Origin: Prochlorococcus sp. AG-347-J14
Lineage (GTDB): Bacteria > Cyanobacteriota > Cyanobacteriia > PCC-6307 > Cyanobiaceae
Length of the DNA stretch: 64,000 nucleotides
Assembly: GCA_003281505.1 (NCBI GenBank)
Contig: QCBU01000004.1
Location: 1 to 64,000 of the forward strand
Reading direction: 5' to 3'
The translations under genes were made by a program, and so were the position numbers. Numbering within the stretch: the stretch's first letter is position 1; each line of letters opens with the position of its first letter. This document shows positions 41,385 through 52,399 of this stretch, one piece after another. The notes under the pieces are model-generated. The model did not search any database. It was not told the origin of the DNA and was given only the letters and a program-made list of their open reading frames with translations.

Positions 41385-42107
41385 ATGATTGAAAACATCC
41401 ACAAAGATATTCAACCTAACTTAAGGAAATATAATCAAGAACTAGTAGATATGAAGCCTCAAGAAATGCTTTCTTGGGGTTATGAAAAGTTTAATAATCA
41501 ATTTGCTATTACAACAAGTTTTGGCATACAGTCATCAGTACTTTTAAATATGGTTAGTAAATTATGTTTACAAAAAAAAATCAAAATATTTTGGATAGAC
41601 ACAGGTTACCTACCTCCAGAAACATACCATTATGCTGAAAAGCTTATTGAAGATTTATCATTAGAAGTAGAAGTTCTGCAAAGTGAATTATCTCCAGCAA
41701 GAATGGAGGCTAAATACGGAAAACTTTGGGAAACGAATAAAGAGAGTGATTTAGATAAGTATCATGAGTTAAGAAAGATAATACCTTTAGAAAATGGGCT
41801 AGAAAAATATAATATTTATTGCTGGGCTAGCGGTGTTCGGTCAAGTCAAACAGAAAATAGAAACAAAATGAATTTCCTAGACGTAATTCGTCAAAGACTA
41901 TCTTTAAGACCTTTATTAAATTGGACTAATAAAGATATTTTTTATTATATGGAAGAAAATAACTTACCTGCCCATCCACTTTTTATCAAAGGTTATTCTT
42001 CTGTAGGAGATTGGCATTCAAGCAGTCCTGATGGTATCGCAACAAAGGGCAGAGATACAAGATTTAGGGGAATTAAACAAGAATGTGGAATACACACTAA
42101 TGATTAA
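41385..42107 (+). CDS. cysH: Phosphoadenylylsulfate reductase
   Basis: AITTSFGIQSSVLL, WIDTGYLPPETY, GRDTRFRGIKQECGIH. Confidence 0.92.
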   Translation: MIENIHKDIQPNLRKYNQELVDMKPQEMLSWGYEKFNNQFAITTSFGIQSSVLLNMVSKLCLQKKIKIFWIDTGYLPPETYHYAEKLIEDLSLEVEVLQSELSPARMEAKYGKLWETNKESDLDKYHELRKIIPLENGLEKYNIYCWASGVRSSQTENRNKMNFLDVIRQRLSLRPLLNWTNKDIFYYMEENNLPAHPLFIKGYSSVGDWHSSSPDGIATKGRDTRFRGIKQECGIHTND

Positions 42108-42121
42108 TTGATCATAGAACA

Positions 42122-42817
42122 ATGGGCTCAAATATTAATTTTTTATTAGTAGGGAATAGTAGGCTTCATTGGGCTCAATATTCTAAAAATCAATCTAAAT
42201 TCTTCCATACCAAAAAAGAGCAAAACGTTCCCAAAAATATAGATCTTGATAAATTAATTTGGGCTTCTGTAGGAAAACTTCCTAATTTTTTACTCAAAAG
42301 AGAAAATGAGATAAAAACTAAAGATATTCAGTTATCAAATCTTCCTGATTATTTTGGAATTGATAGATCTCTTGCTTGTCTTGCAGCACAAAAAATTATA
42401 AAAAACCCTTTAAAAAAAGATTTGCTAATTGCAGATTTTGGAACAATATTATCAATAACAAAATTGAATTCAAATGGATCTATTATTGGAGGCCAACTTA
42501 TTCCAGGTTTTCTAACACAATTAAAATCAATGGAACAAAATACAAAAAATCTTAAAGTTCCAAAAAAATATGAAGTCCCTACAAAAGAATTTTTGATTAA
42601 TACAGAAGAGGCCATTTTAAAAGGTGTGATCAATTCTCTTATTAGTGTTATTAAGAATTCATTTAATCCTCTTAAGGATATCTTGATAACATGTGGGGGA
42701 GACTCTCAATTCCTAACAAAATCTCTAGAAACGGACAATGAGAATATTATCAATGCTCCTAATTTAGTTATGGAGGGAATGATTATTCACTATATATCTG
42801 TAAAAAAATTAGCTTAA
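42122..42817 (+). CDS. coaX: Type III pantothenate kinase
   Basis: LLVGNSRLHWAQY, GIDRSLACLAA, LLIADFGTILSI, GGQLIPGF, LITCGGDS. Confidence 0.87.
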   Translation: MGSNINFLLVGNSRLHWAQYSKNQSKFFHTKKEQNVPKNIDLDKLIWASVGKLPNFLLKRENEIKTKDIQLSNLPDYFGIDRSLACLAAQKIIKNPLKKDLLIADFGTILSITKLNSNGSIIGGQLIPGFLTQLKSMEQNTKNLKVPKKYEVPTKEFLINTEEAILKGVINSLISVIKNSFNPLKDILITCGGDSQFLTKSLETDNENIINAPNLVMEGMIIHYISVKKLA

Positions 42818-43276
42818 CCCAAGGTCTGCAATAATATGATCAGCCATTATTGCTGCTTTTACCTTTAAGTAAATTTTTTCGATGTTACCATCAATATCGA
42901 TCAAAAAAGTATTTCTCATCATTCCCATGTATTCTTTTCCCATGAATTTCTTAAGTCCATAGCTATCGTAATCAGAAGAAACTTTAAAAGGTTCAGGGTC
43001 AGTTAAAAGAATAAAAGGTAAATTAAATTTTTCTATAAACTTTTGATGAGAAGATGCATTATCTTTGCTAATACCAATCACAACAATATTATTTTTTTGG
43101 AGTAAATCCCAATTCTCTTTAAAATTGCATGCCTCTTTAGTGCATCCTGGAGTATTATCTTTTGGATAAAAATATAGTATTATTCTTTTACCTTTAAAAT
43201 CACTAAGAGAAACTTCTTTCTCAAAAGAATCTTTTAATTTAAATTCCGGTGCTTTGTCACCAACCTTAAGAGCCAT
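42809..43276 (-). CDS. Peroxiredoxin (PrxQ/Bcp)
   Basis: FYPKDNTPGCTKEACNF; start MALKVGDKAPEF at 43276 preferred. Confidence 0.95.
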   Translation of the reverse strand: MALKVGDKAPEFKLKDSFEKEVSLSDFKGKRIILYFYPKDNTPGCTKEACNFKENWDLLQKNNIVVIGISKDNASSHQKFIEKFNLPFILLTDPEPFKVSSDYDSYGLKKFMGKEYMGMMRNTFLIDIDGNIEKIYLKVKAAIMADHIIADLGLS

Positions 43277-43932
43277 TGAAATTATTAAATGAGTATGAAT
43301 ATAAAATACCAAAAATTTGGTTTTATGAGATTAAAGGTGTGCAAGATGTCGCAACGGTAGAAGAAATTAAAACTGCCAAAAATCTATCAAGATCAAGATC
43401 AAAGATTTTTTTGGAAACAAGAGCTTACTTACGGCAATCACTTTCAACACTTTTTGATTTAGACCCCCTAAAAATTCCTATTAATGCTCATCCTGGAGAA
43501 CCTCCAAGTTTACCCTCAGGCATGGGAAATATAAGTTTAAGTCATTGCAAAGATGCCATTACTATAGTCTGGCATAAAAGCAAAATAGGTATTGATATTG
43601 AGAGAACAGATAGAGATTTTAACTATTTAAAATTTGCAGAAAAATATTTTTTTCATACCAATCAATCAATCCATAATAATTATTTGACAAAAAATATGAT
43701 ACTAAATCAATGGTGTGCTGTTGAAGCGGCTATAAAATGGGATCATGGAAAATTAGCTAAAGATATTAACCATTGGCAATTTTTTGAAAAGCCAAAAAAG
43801 TTAATTCATAAGATGAAAAACATACATTTAAATTATTCACAGATTAACTTCCATAATTGGACTATCGCTTTAGCCTACGAAGAAAAAACTTCTTTTAATC
43901 CTGAGATTATTTGTTATTCGAACAATTTTTAA
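43276..43932 (+). CDS. 4'-phosphopantetheinyl transferase
   Basis: ISLSHCKDAITIVW, GIDIERTDRDF, WCAVEAAIKW; TTG start. Confidence 0.88.
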   Translation: MKLLNEYEYKIPKIWFYEIKGVQDVATVEEIKTAKNLSRSRSKIFLETRAYLRQSLSTLFDLDPLKIPINAHPGEPPSLPSGMGNISLSHCKDAITIVWHKSKIGIDIERTDRDFNYLKFAEKYFFHTNQSIHNNYLTKNMILNQWCAVEAAIKWDHGKLAKDINHWQFFEKPKKLIHKMKNIHLNYSQINFHNWTIALAYEEKTSFNPEIICYSNNF

Positions 43933-45218
43933 TTTTCTTTTCTTCTAAGCAGTTCTTCATATTGAGTTTTTTCCCATCCATTATTATTTGGCTCCCATAT
44001 TTTTAAACCTCTTAAAGATTCAGGAAGATATTCTTGTACGACCCAATTTCCTGGATAATTATGAGGATTAACATAACTATTAGAATTATTTTTTAAATGA
44101 AGTGGAACATCAAAAGTATTGGTATATTTAATTGTTTCAATTGCTTTAAAAATACTTTTCGTACTATTACTTTTTGGAGAAATAGCTAAATATAAAGAAG
44201 CCTGTGTTAAAAAATACAATCCTTCTGGAAAACCAACTCTATCAAAAGCATCACAACAGGATTGTACAACTACTATGGCATTAGGATCAGCTATTCCAAT
44301 ATCTTCACTGGCAGATATAAGAAGTCTTCTAAAAATAAAATTAGGATCTTCACCAGCCTCCAGCATATTCGCAAGCCAGAATAAAGTTGCATCTGGATCA
44401 GAACCTCTTATGGACTTGATGAAGGCACTTATTACATCGTAATGATTTTGACCATTTTTATCGTAAACAATATTTTTCTTTTGTAGTGCATCCTCTGCTA
44501 TAGAGAGATTAATGTTAATTTCTTTAGCATCATTTTCAGCAGTTGTTTCTATAGCCATCTCTAGCGCATTGATTAATGTCCTTGCATCTCCGCCAGAAAA
44601 TTTAATTAAATGACTTATAGCATCTTGAGTTAAATAAACCTTTTTTGAATCTTTTTGTTTTAAATAGTGAGAAATGACTTTTTGTATTATTTTCTGCAAA
44701 TCATTTTCTGCTAAAGGAAGTAATGTAAAAATACGAGATCTGCTAACAAGCGCTTTATTAACAGCAAAGGAAGGGTTTTCAGTTGTAGCACCAATAAAAG
44801 TTATAGTTCCATTTTCTATTGAAGGTAATAAAGCATCTTGCTGAACTGATGTAAATCTATGAACCTCATCGATAAATAAAATTGTTTTTCTTTTTGAATT
44901 TATTAATCTATCTTTTGCATTAGCGATTTCATTTCTTAATTCTTTAACACCTGATAATACTGCATTTAACTTAATTAATTTTGACCGCGTATTAAAAGAA
45001 ATAATTTCAATTAAAGTAGTTTTTCCAACTCCCGGAGGGCCAGAAAAAATAAAATTACTAATCTTATCGTTTAATATTGCACTTCTTAAAAGCGAATTCT
45101 CATTCAGGATTGATTGTTGACCGAAAAAATCTTCCAAATTCTTTGGTCTTAATTTATCTGCCAAAGGTGCGTTGTTTTCTATTTGAGAATAATTATTAAA
45201 TAAATTTTCTGAATGCAT
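43929..45218 (-). CDS. rarA: Replication-associated recombination AAA ATPase (RarA/MgsA)
   Basis: LADKLRPKNLEDFFGQQ, FSGPPGVGKTTLIE, FIDEVHRF, GATTENPSFAVNKALVSR. Confidence 0.93.
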   Translation of the reverse strand: MHSENLFNNYSQIENNAPLADKLRPKNLEDFFGQQSILNENSLLRSAILNDKISNFIFSGPPGVGKTTLIEIISFNTRSKLIKLNAVLSGVKELRNEIANAKDRLINSKRKTILFIDEVHRFTSVQQDALLPSIENGTITFIGATTENPSFAVNKALVSRSRIFTLLPLAENDLQKIIQKVISHYLKQKDSKKVYLTQDAISHLIKFSGGDARTLINALEMAIETTAENDAKEININLSIAEDALQKKNIVYDKNGQNHYDVISAFIKSIRGSDPDATLFWLANMLEAGEDPNFIFRRLLISASEDIGIADPNAIVVVQSCCDAFDRVGFPEGLYFLTQASLYLAISPKSNSTKSIFKAIETIKYTNTFDVPLHLKNNSNSYVNPHNYPGNWVVQEYLPESLRGLKIWEPNNNGWEKTQYEELLRRKEN

Positions 45219-45251
45219 ATAAATTAAATCAAAAAATCATTACTTTCAATT

Positions 45252-46889
45252 CTAAGTAATTACTGTAGGGGTTTCCATTTGAGTAAGTTTTGAAATATTC
45301 AATAAAGCATCTAAATCATCTATTAGAGGTTTCAAAGCGATCTGAGGATTTAACGAAAGATTCTGTTGAGGATCGAAAAATTTCTCAAAGTAAAGTCTTA
45401 ATGTTGCACCTTTAGTTCCAGTTCCAGAAAGTCGCACAATTACTCGAGAATTATCATCAAGGACCAATCTTAAACCTTGATTTTCACTTATGGAATTATC
45501 AACGGGATCTAAATATGAAAAGTTATCTGCAACTTTAACTAAATGACCAGCAAAACTATTTCCTTTCAAATTTTCGAGCATAGAATTTAGATTACCAAAG
45601 ATTTGATTAGCAATATTTGAGGGAATAGCCTCATAATCATGTCTTGAATAATAATTCCTACCAAATTGTTGCCAATGACTCTGCATCAAATCACTTACCG
45701 AACATTTTTTCTCAGCTATAACTTGTAACCAATACAAAACAGCCCATAGTCCATCTTTCTCTCTCACATGATTACTACCTGTTCCGAAACTTTCTTCTCC
45801 ACATAAAGTAATTAAATTAGAATCTAAAAGATTTCCAAAAAACTTCCAGCCAGTAGGTGTCTCGAAGCAAGGGATATTTAATGCTCGAGCAACATTATCA
45901 ACCGCTGAGCTGGTTGGCATGGATCGTGCCACACCTGTAATACCATCTTTATAACCAGGGACACATTTTGTGTTAGCAGTGATAACTGCAAGGCTATCAC
46001 TGGGATTTACAAAACATCCACTTCCTAAAATCATATTCCTATCTCCATCTCCATCACATGCAGCACCAAAACTATAAGATTTTTTATTTAATAACAAATC
46101 AGCCAAGTGGGATGCGTAAGTAAGATTAGGATCAGGATGTAAACCCCCAAAATCTTTTAACGGGTTACCATTCATGACACAATCAGGTGTAAGACCCATT
46201 TTTTCAACAAAAATATTTTTTGCATATGGGCCTGTAACCGCATTCATTGCATCAAAGATTAACGAAAAGTCTTTTTTTAAAAAATCACTAATTTGATCAA
46301 AGTCAAAAATTTTCTCCATCAAATTAGAATAATCTGTTAATCCATCAATAATTTCTAAGGTAGTTTCGTTGTAAAGATAAGTTCCATATTCACTAAAATC
46401 AGGTAATTGAATTTTACAAATTTTGTAACTAGTAATTAATTGTGAAGCCTTAAAAATCTTATTAGTAATTATCTCAGGAGCAGGGCCACCATTAGAAATA
46501 TTCAATTTCACTCCAAAGTCGCCATCAATCCCACCAGGATTATGACTTGCAGAAAGAATAATGCCACCAGTAGCGTTTTCTTTTCTGATTAAATGTGATG
46601 TCGCAGGAGTAGATAATAAACCGTATTTTGGAACAATAACCTTTTGAACTTTATGAGCAATGCATATTTGGACAATTTTTGCTATTGCTTCAATATTGCC
46701 ATATCTGCCATCACCACCAACTACTAGTGTTGAACCTTTTAAAGGTTCTAATGATTGTAAGATTGCTTCAATAAAAACTTCTAGATAATGTTCTTCCTGA
46801 AACTTTAAAGTACTTTTTCTTAATCCAGAGGTACCTGGTTTTTGATCTAGAAAAGGAGAATTGATATTAATTACACTAACTTGATTCAT
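45252..46889 (-). CDS. pgm: Phosphoglucomutase
   Basis: GTSGLRKST, LSASHNPGGIDGDFGVK, DGDGDRNMILG, GEESFGTGS. Confidence 0.94.
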   Translation of the reverse strand: MNQVSVININSPFLDQKPGTSGLRKSTLKFQEEHYLEVFIEAILQSLEPLKGSTLVVGGDGRYGNIEAIAKIVQICIAHKVQKVIVPKYGLLSTPATSHLIRKENATGGIILSASHNPGGIDGDFGVKLNISNGGPAPEIITNKIFKASQLITSYKICKIQLPDFSEYGTYLYNETTLEIIDGLTDYSNLMEKIFDFDQISDFLKKDFSLIFDAMNAVTGPYAKNIFVEKMGLTPDCVMNGNPLKDFGGLHPDPNLTYASHLADLLLNKKSYSFGAACDGDGDRNMILGSGCFVNPSDSLAVITANTKCVPGYKDGITGVARSMPTSSAVDNVARALNIPCFETPTGWKFFGNLLDSNLITLCGEESFGTGSNHVREKDGLWAVLYWLQVIAEKKCSVSDLMQSHWQQFGRNYYSRHDYEAIPSNIANQIFGNLNSMLENLKGNSFAGHLVKVADNFSYLDPVDNSISENQGLRLVLDDNSRVIVRLSGTGTKGATLRLYFEKFFDPQQNLSLNPQIALKPLIDDLDALLNISKLTQMETPTVIT

Positions 46890-46921
46890 ATTTTTAAGAA
46901 ACTTCCAAAAATCTAACTAAA

Positions 46922-47092
46922 TTAATGAGGCATTTCGGAAGTTCTTAACATAGCGATAAACCATAATGAAGAAATTAATAATGCACTAAGAATTCCATAG
47001 TTAACGCCAAATTTAGAAATTGTAATTGGAACTATTAGTGGAAACGTTAATGCCCCAAACAATGGAGTAAAAGCTACAATTTTTTTCAGCAT
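46922..47092 (-). CDS. 56-aa small membrane protein
   Basis: Absent from ORF track. MLKKIVAFTPLFGALTFPLIVPITISKFGVNYGILSALLISSLWFIAMLRTSEMPH*. Confidence 0.6.
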   Translation of the reverse strand: MLKKIVAFTPLFGALTFPLIVPITISKFGVNYGILSALLISSLWFIAMLRTSEMPH

Positions 47093-47104
47093 TAATTTAA
47101 TTTA

Positions 47105-48190
47105 TTAAAACCATTCAGTCTCAGCATTATCTTTTTCATTAGTATCGTCAAGTGGTGTAGATCTATCAAAATTCATTGATATACTTTTTTCTTGCTCACC
47201 AGATACATCAACAGCTTTAATATCATATTTTTGAGTCCCGTCTCTAAATGGAACTTGAATTCTAAAAGTACCATCTGCAGCAAGAGGTACGTCTTCTCCA
47301 CCTATTGTCAATTTTGCAGAAGGCTCAGTAGCTCCATAAACAATTAATTCAGCATCAGCAACGAGCCAAAAAGATCTATTTTTAACAATTCCGCTTCCAG
47401 AATCATTTAAACCTGATGACCATTTACCAGCACCTGAATCTGTAAGATTATCATTGAGGTTTGTTGAATTTACGTTTTCCATAAATTCTTCAGAACCAAC
47501 TTTTCTTCTGAGAGGAATATTAGTTGCTGCTTGGTATAACCTTTCATGCATACCATTTAGTTCTGGAACAACGGGATTAGAAATATCTGGTATTGTCTCT
47601 GAAGTAGAATCTAAATTAAAAGGTACAAATTTATCAAGAATTTGCTCAGAAGGATGAGAACCAGGAACATGGCTTATCGAAGAAAATGCCAATGACATCC
47701 AGTTAAATCCATATTTGTAACCTAATTCCACTTTATAGTCTCTATCTGCAAGTGGGATTGGCAAGTACCACTCGGTACTGTAACTATCAACTGCTATCTC
47801 TCTTAGTGTTCCTTGATTCAAGTTGCTTCCTTCAGAACCAGATGCATCAAATAGTCGTAAACATAATTTATTAGCTCCCAAAGATTTTGCTTTTTCTCTA
47901 TCTGCATCAGAAATTTGCCAAAAAACATAAGCCCAATCTGGATCTCGGGGTAGGAAAACTACATTAGTTTTAACTTCTTCATTGCTGTTGAAAGAATTGG
48001 ACTTAAAAGTTTCTTCAGATTTTGACTCAGGAGATTTGGTGTATATTTTTGTTGTAAATTTTTCTTGATATTTAAGTATTAAATCAACTAAAACAGCTTT
48101 TGTTTTGCGACTGTACAGCGGAACCGATAATTTACTTGCTTGTTGACGTAATTGCCTGAGGGTTAGTGAGAGTAATTGATCTTTATTCAT
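47105..48190 (-). CDS. DUF4912 protein with SAP/Rho_N-like N-terminus
   Basis: LRQLRQQASKLSVPLYSRKTKAVLVDLILKYQ; VVFLPRDPDWAYVFWQISDADREKAK. Confidence 0.82.
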   Translation of the reverse strand: MNKDQLLSLTLRQLRQQASKLSVPLYSRKTKAVLVDLILKYQEKFTTKIYTKSPESKSEETFKSNSFNSNEEVKTNVVFLPRDPDWAYVFWQISDADREKAKSLGANKLCLRLFDASGSEGSNLNQGTLREIAVDSYSTEWYLPIPLADRDYKVELGYKYGFNWMSLAFSSISHVPGSHPSEQILDKFVPFNLDSTSETIPDISNPVVPELNGMHERLYQAATNIPLRRKVGSEEFMENVNSTNLNDNLTDSGAGKWSSGLNDSGSGIVKNRSFWLVADAELIVYGATEPSAKLTIGGEDVPLAADGTFRIQVPFRDGTQKYDIKAVDVSGEQEKSISMNFDRSTPLDDTNEKDNAETEWF

Positions 48191-48478
48191 GATCCCATCA
48201 GCCACTTTAGATTCTCCGTTTTTGTTTGGGATCAGTATGTTCTTTTTTTTTAGGAATTGTGTGTCTTTTTGGCCTGTCGTCAGGATCCTCTGACTACTAA
48301 AAAATTTTCAAAATTGATATTTCTCTTCAAAACAGTTGGTATCAATGAAATTAATTAAATTTCAGACCTTTTTTAAACGTAAATTAATTTTCTTTTTTTT
48401 TAAATTTTATTACCTTAATTTGTTAACGACTCAACAAAAATATATTTTTTCTTCGGGATCAGTTAAACAAAAGAGAAT

Positions 48479-48832
48479 TCAACGTTGTTCAACTAGAAGC
48501 ACTAAATCATCTATCTCTAAATCCTCAATACTTTTACCTATTTTTTTTGAAAAAGTACTTAATTTTTTTGAGGTGGATTCTAACTGCTCATAAAAAAGAT
48601 CACTAAAGTTTTTATCATCAAATTTTTTGGATTGGCTATCACACCATTCTCTCAAGGGGTTTTTATTTTGATATTCCAAACTATTATCTACATTTATAAT
48701 TTTTAAAATCTGAAGGCAATGAGCGAGAATTCTTAAATGATGTTTCTGCATTATAGGTAAATCAAGATTATCAATTTCTTGAATAGTTTCTATGTTTAAT
48801 GGGTTAGACAAGGGATCAAGATGATTAGACAT
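48479..48832 (-). CDS. Conserved hypothetical protein, divergent from sufB
   Basis: 117-aa ORF starting MSNHLDPLSNPLN; no HTH or Cys cluster as in SufR. Confidence 0.7.
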   Translation of the reverse strand: MSNHLDPLSNPLNIETIQEIDNLDLPIMQKHHLRILAHCLQILKIINVDNSLEYQNKNPLREWCDSQSKKFDDKNFSDLFYEQLESTSKKLSTFSKKIGKSIEDLEIDDLVLLVEQR

Positions 48833-48927
48833 TAATTTTTAGTTTTAATAAAGGAAAAAAACTCAATATTGGGGGTATCTTTCGTTAAAGTATATAAAGC
48901 TAATTGTAATAAGTTATTTTTGATAAC

Positions 48928-50370
48928 ATGGTCAACGAAAATTTAGTTAAAGATGTAGTAAAAGAGCCCTACAAATATGGTTTCGTTACTGATATTGAAA
49001 CTGAAAAAATAGATAAGGGATTAAATGAAGATATCATAAAATTAATTTCACAGAAAAAAGAAGAGCCAAAATTTCTTCTTGATTTTAGATTAAAAGCCTT
49101 TAAAAAATGGCAAAAAATGAAAGAGCCTGATTGGGCAGCATTGGGATATAAAAAAATTGATTATCAAGATATTATTTATTACTCTGCTCCTAAGCAAAAA
49201 GAGAAAATTTCTAGCTTAGATGAAGTTGATCCCAAACTTCTTGAAACTTTTGACAAACTAGGAATACCTCTCACGGAGCAAAAAAAACTCACAAATGTAG
49301 CAGTAGATGCTGTCTTTGATAGTGTTTCTATAGCCACAACTTTTAGAGAAGAACTTGCTGAACATGGAGTTATATTTTGCTCAATTAGTGAAGCAGTAAA
49401 AAATCATGCGGATTTGATTGAAAAATATTTAGGTACAGTAGTTCCAGCAAGTGATAATTATTTTGCAGCACTAAATTCTGCAGTTTTTAGTGATGGTTCT
49501 TTTGTTTATATTCCAAAAGGTGTTTCCTGCCCAATGGATCTATCTTCCTACTTCAGAATTAATAGTGGAGATTCAGGGCAATTCGAAAGAACACTTATCA
49601 TTGCTGAAGAATCAAGTTCTGTAAGTTATCTAGAAGGTTGTACAGCTCCAATGTTTGATACAAATACCCTACATGCAGCAGTTGTAGAGCTTATAGCATT
49701 AGACGACGCCTCAATAAAATATTCAACAGTGCAAAATTGGTATGCTGGTGATGAAGAAGGTATTGGCGGAATTTTTAACTTTGTCACCAAGAGAGGAAAA
49801 TGTCTAGGTAAGAGAAGTAAAATTAGCTGGTCTCAAGTTGAAACAGGGTCTGCAATTACATGGAAATATCCCAGCTGCCTTCTTTTAGGGGAAGAATCTG
49901 TAGGAGAATTTTATTCAGTAGCTCTCACAAATAACCTTCAGCAAGCAGATACCGGCACAAAAATGATCCATATTGGTCCTAAGACCAAATCAACTATTGT
50001 TAGCAAGGGTATTAGTGCAGGTAACTCAAAAAATAGCTATAGGGGTCTTGTCAAAATGGGAACTAAAGCTACAGGATCAAGAAATTACAGTCAATGTGAT
50101 TCAATGTTAATAGGGGATCAAGCTTCTGCAAATACATTCCCTTACATCAAATCTCAACAACCTAATTCTGAAATTGAGCATGAAGCAAGTACATGTAGAA
50201 TCTCAGAAGACCAACTTTTTTACCTACAAAGTAGAGGTATAGAATTTGAGGAGGCAATATCTATGATGGTCAGTGGTTTTTGCAGAGATGTATTTAATCA
50301 ATTACCTATGGAATTTGCTGCTGAAGCAGATAAGTTACTGGCACTTAAACTAGAGGGATCAGTAGGTTAA
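48928..50370 (+). CDS. sufB: Fe-S cluster assembly protein SufB
   Basis: [45 protein letters not shown]. Confidence 0.97.
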   Translation: MVNENLVKDVVKEPYKYGFVTDIETEKIDKGLNEDIIKLISQKKEEPKFLLDFRLKAFKKWQKMKEPDWAALGYKKIDYQDIIYYSAPKQKEKISSLDEVDPKLLETFDKLGIPLTEQKKLTNVAVDAVFDSVSIATTFREELAEHGVIFCSISEAVKNHADLIEKYLGTVVPASDNYFAALNSAVFSDGSFVYIPKGVSCPMDLSSYFRINSGDSGQFERTLIIAEESSSVSYLEGCTAPMFDTNTLHAAVVELIALDDASIKYSTVQNWYAGDEEGIGGIFNFVTKRGKCLGKRSKISWSQVETGSAITWKYPSCLLLGEESVGEFYSVALTNNLQQADTGTKMIHIGPKTKSTIVSKGISAGNSKNSYRGLVKMGTKATGSRNYSQCDSMLIGDQASANTFPYIKSQQPNSEIEHEASTCRISEDQLFYLQSRGIEFEEAISMMVSGFCRDVFNQLPMEFAAEADKLLALKLEGSVG

Positions 50371-50391
50371 TTAATCAATTTCTAAACTGAA

Positions 50392-51177
50392 ATGCAAAGT
50401 AAAATGAAAGAATCAGATCCAATTTTAGAAGTTGAAAATCTCTCTGCATCTACTAATAATCTTCCAATTTTAAAAGGAGTTTCACTTACTGTCTATCCTG
50501 GAGAAATCCATGCAATTATGGGAAGAAATGGATGTGGCAAAAGTACTCTTTCAAAAATCATTGCAGGTCATCCCTCTTATAATATTACAAATGGCGACAT
50601 AAAATTTTTAGGTGAAAACATCAACTCTTTAGAACCTGAAGAGAGATCTCAATCAGGAATTTTTCTTGGTTTCCAATATCCAATCGAGATTCCAGGTGTA
50701 AGTAATCTTGAGTTTCTTAGAGTTTCAACTAATGCTAGAAGGAAATTCCTCAACAAAGAAGAATTGGATACTTTTGACTTTGAAGAATTAGTTAAAGAAA
50801 AGTTAGAAATTGTGAAAATGGATCACGCATTCTTATCAAGGAGTGTGAATCAAGGCTTTTCAGGAGGTGAAAAAAAAAGAAATGAGATTTTGCAAATGGC
50901 TTTACTTGAGCCCAAGATAGCAATATTAGATGAGACCGATTCTGGTCTAGATATCGATGCTCTAAGAATAGTTGCATCAGGAATTAAAAAAATATCCAAT
51001 GCTCAAACTGGAATTATACTTATTACCCACTATCAAAGATTATTAGATGAAATTAAACCAAATTATGTCCATGTTATGTCAGACGGACAAATCATAAAAA
51101 CTGGTGAGAGTGATCTTGCTCTAGAGCTTGAGGAAAAAGGGTATGAATGGACTGATAACTTTATAAAAGAGACCTAA
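50392..51177 (+). CDS. sufC: Fe-S cluster assembly ATPase SufC
   Basis: [47 protein letters not shown]. Confidence 0.97.
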   Translation: MQSKMKESDPILEVENLSASTNNLPILKGVSLTVYPGEIHAIMGRNGCGKSTLSKIIAGHPSYNITNGDIKFLGENINSLEPEERSQSGIFLGFQYPIEIPGVSNLEFLRVSTNARRKFLNKEELDTFDFEELVKEKLEIVKMDHAFLSRSVNQGFSGGEKKRNEILQMALLEPKIAILDETDSGLDIDALRIVASGIKKISNAQTGIILITHYQRLLDEIKPNYVHVMSDGQIIKTGESDLALELEEKGYEWTDNFIKET

Positions 51178-51181
51178 ACAA

Positions 51182-52399
51182 ATGGAAATTATTGAAAAAA
51201 TAAAAACTAATAAATCGGATGATAACCTAACAGAAATACAAAAAATCTGTCTTAATAAATTACAATCAAGCCCTCTCCCTAATCCTAAAAGTGAACTATG
51301 GAGACTCTCAAATAAATCAAAATTATCAAACTTTTTAGATTACTCAGTTAATAAAAAAGATTCAAAATTTGATTTACCATATTCGAAAAATTCTCAAAGT
51401 ACTATTAGATTAATAATTGGTGAGAATTGCCAAATTAAATTAATAGAGAAAAATTATTCAATACAGCAATTAAGTGAGGATGAATTACAAAAATATATCA
51501 TGGAACAGATATCTTTTTTTAAGCAAAACGAAAATTGGAGTGACCTACTAAATCTGTCTTTAAGTTGTAAAGATAATATTTTAGGATTAAAAATAAATGG
51601 ATCAAAAATTCCTCCTATTGAAATTTTTAGTCACGCATCAAGTAATTCTTTCAACGCAAAAACACTCGTAATATTTTTAGAAAAGAATTGTGATGTTGAA
51701 TTATTACAAGTAAACCTTGGCAAAGAAAACTCTTCATTATCTCAATCAACTTTCTTTTGCTTAAAAGAAAATAGTTCTGTAAATCATGGTGTTGTTTCTT
51801 ACGGTGAAAACAGATCTAATCTATTAAATTCTCTCAATGTAATTCAACAAAAAAATAGTGCATACAACTTAGGATCTTTACATTTCAAATTCAATTACGC
51901 GAGATTTGAAATTAGTATTAAACAATCTGCGGGAAACGCTAAAACAAATATCAAAGGTATGCAAATAACAAAAAAAGATGAGCAAATTTCAACTTATACA
52001 AAAATAGAATTTAATGGCCCAAATGGATTTCTAGATCAAATTAATAAATCACTTGCTGATGATAAATCACATGCAATATTTGAAGGTTCAATAATAGTTC
52101 CAAAAATTGCTCAGAGAACTGATGCTTCCCAATTAAGCAGAAATTTACTTTTATCAAATCTCGCACAAATAGATACCAAACCTCAATTAGAAATAATTGC
52201 TGATGATGTCAAATGCAAACATGGAGCTACAATTTCGCAACTTAATGAAGAAGAACTTTTTTATATGCGAACAAGAGGGATCACATTAACAGATGCAAGT
52301 AAACTACAATTAAGTTCTTACTTTCAAGAAATAATTTCATTTATTCCCATTTCAAAAGAAAAATGGGATTTGCTTGATAAACTTTTAAATGAGAATTAA
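51182..52399 (+). CDS. sufD: Fe-S cluster assembly protein SufD
   Basis: RTDASQLSRNLLLSNLAQIDTKPQLEIIADDVKCKHGATIS. Confidence 0.96.
   Translation: MEIIEKIKTNKSDDNLTEIQKICLNKLQSSPLPNPKSELWRLSNKSKLSNFLDYSVNKKDSKFDLPYSKNSQSTIRLIIGENCQIKLIEKNYSIQQLSEDELQKYIMEQISFFKQNENWSDLLNLSLSCKDNILGLKINGSKIPPIEIFSHASSNSFNAKTLVIFLEKNCDVELLQVNLGKENSSLSQSTFFCLKENSSVNHGVVSYGENRSNLLNSLNVIQQKNSAYNLGSLHFKFNYARFEISIKQSAGNAKTNIKGMQITKKDEQISTYTKIEFNGPNGFLDQINKSLADDKSHAIFEGSIIVPKIAQRTDASQLSRNLLLSNLAQIDTKPQLEIIADDVKCKHGATISQLNEEELFYMRTRGITLTDASKLQLSSYFQEIISFIPISKEKWDLLDKLLNEN

Noticed and set aside
48336-48593. Plus-strand 85-aa ORF in the gap before sufB
   Set aside because: Poly-Lys/Phe translation of AT-rich DNA, overlapping the 3' end of the 117-aa minus-strand gene.
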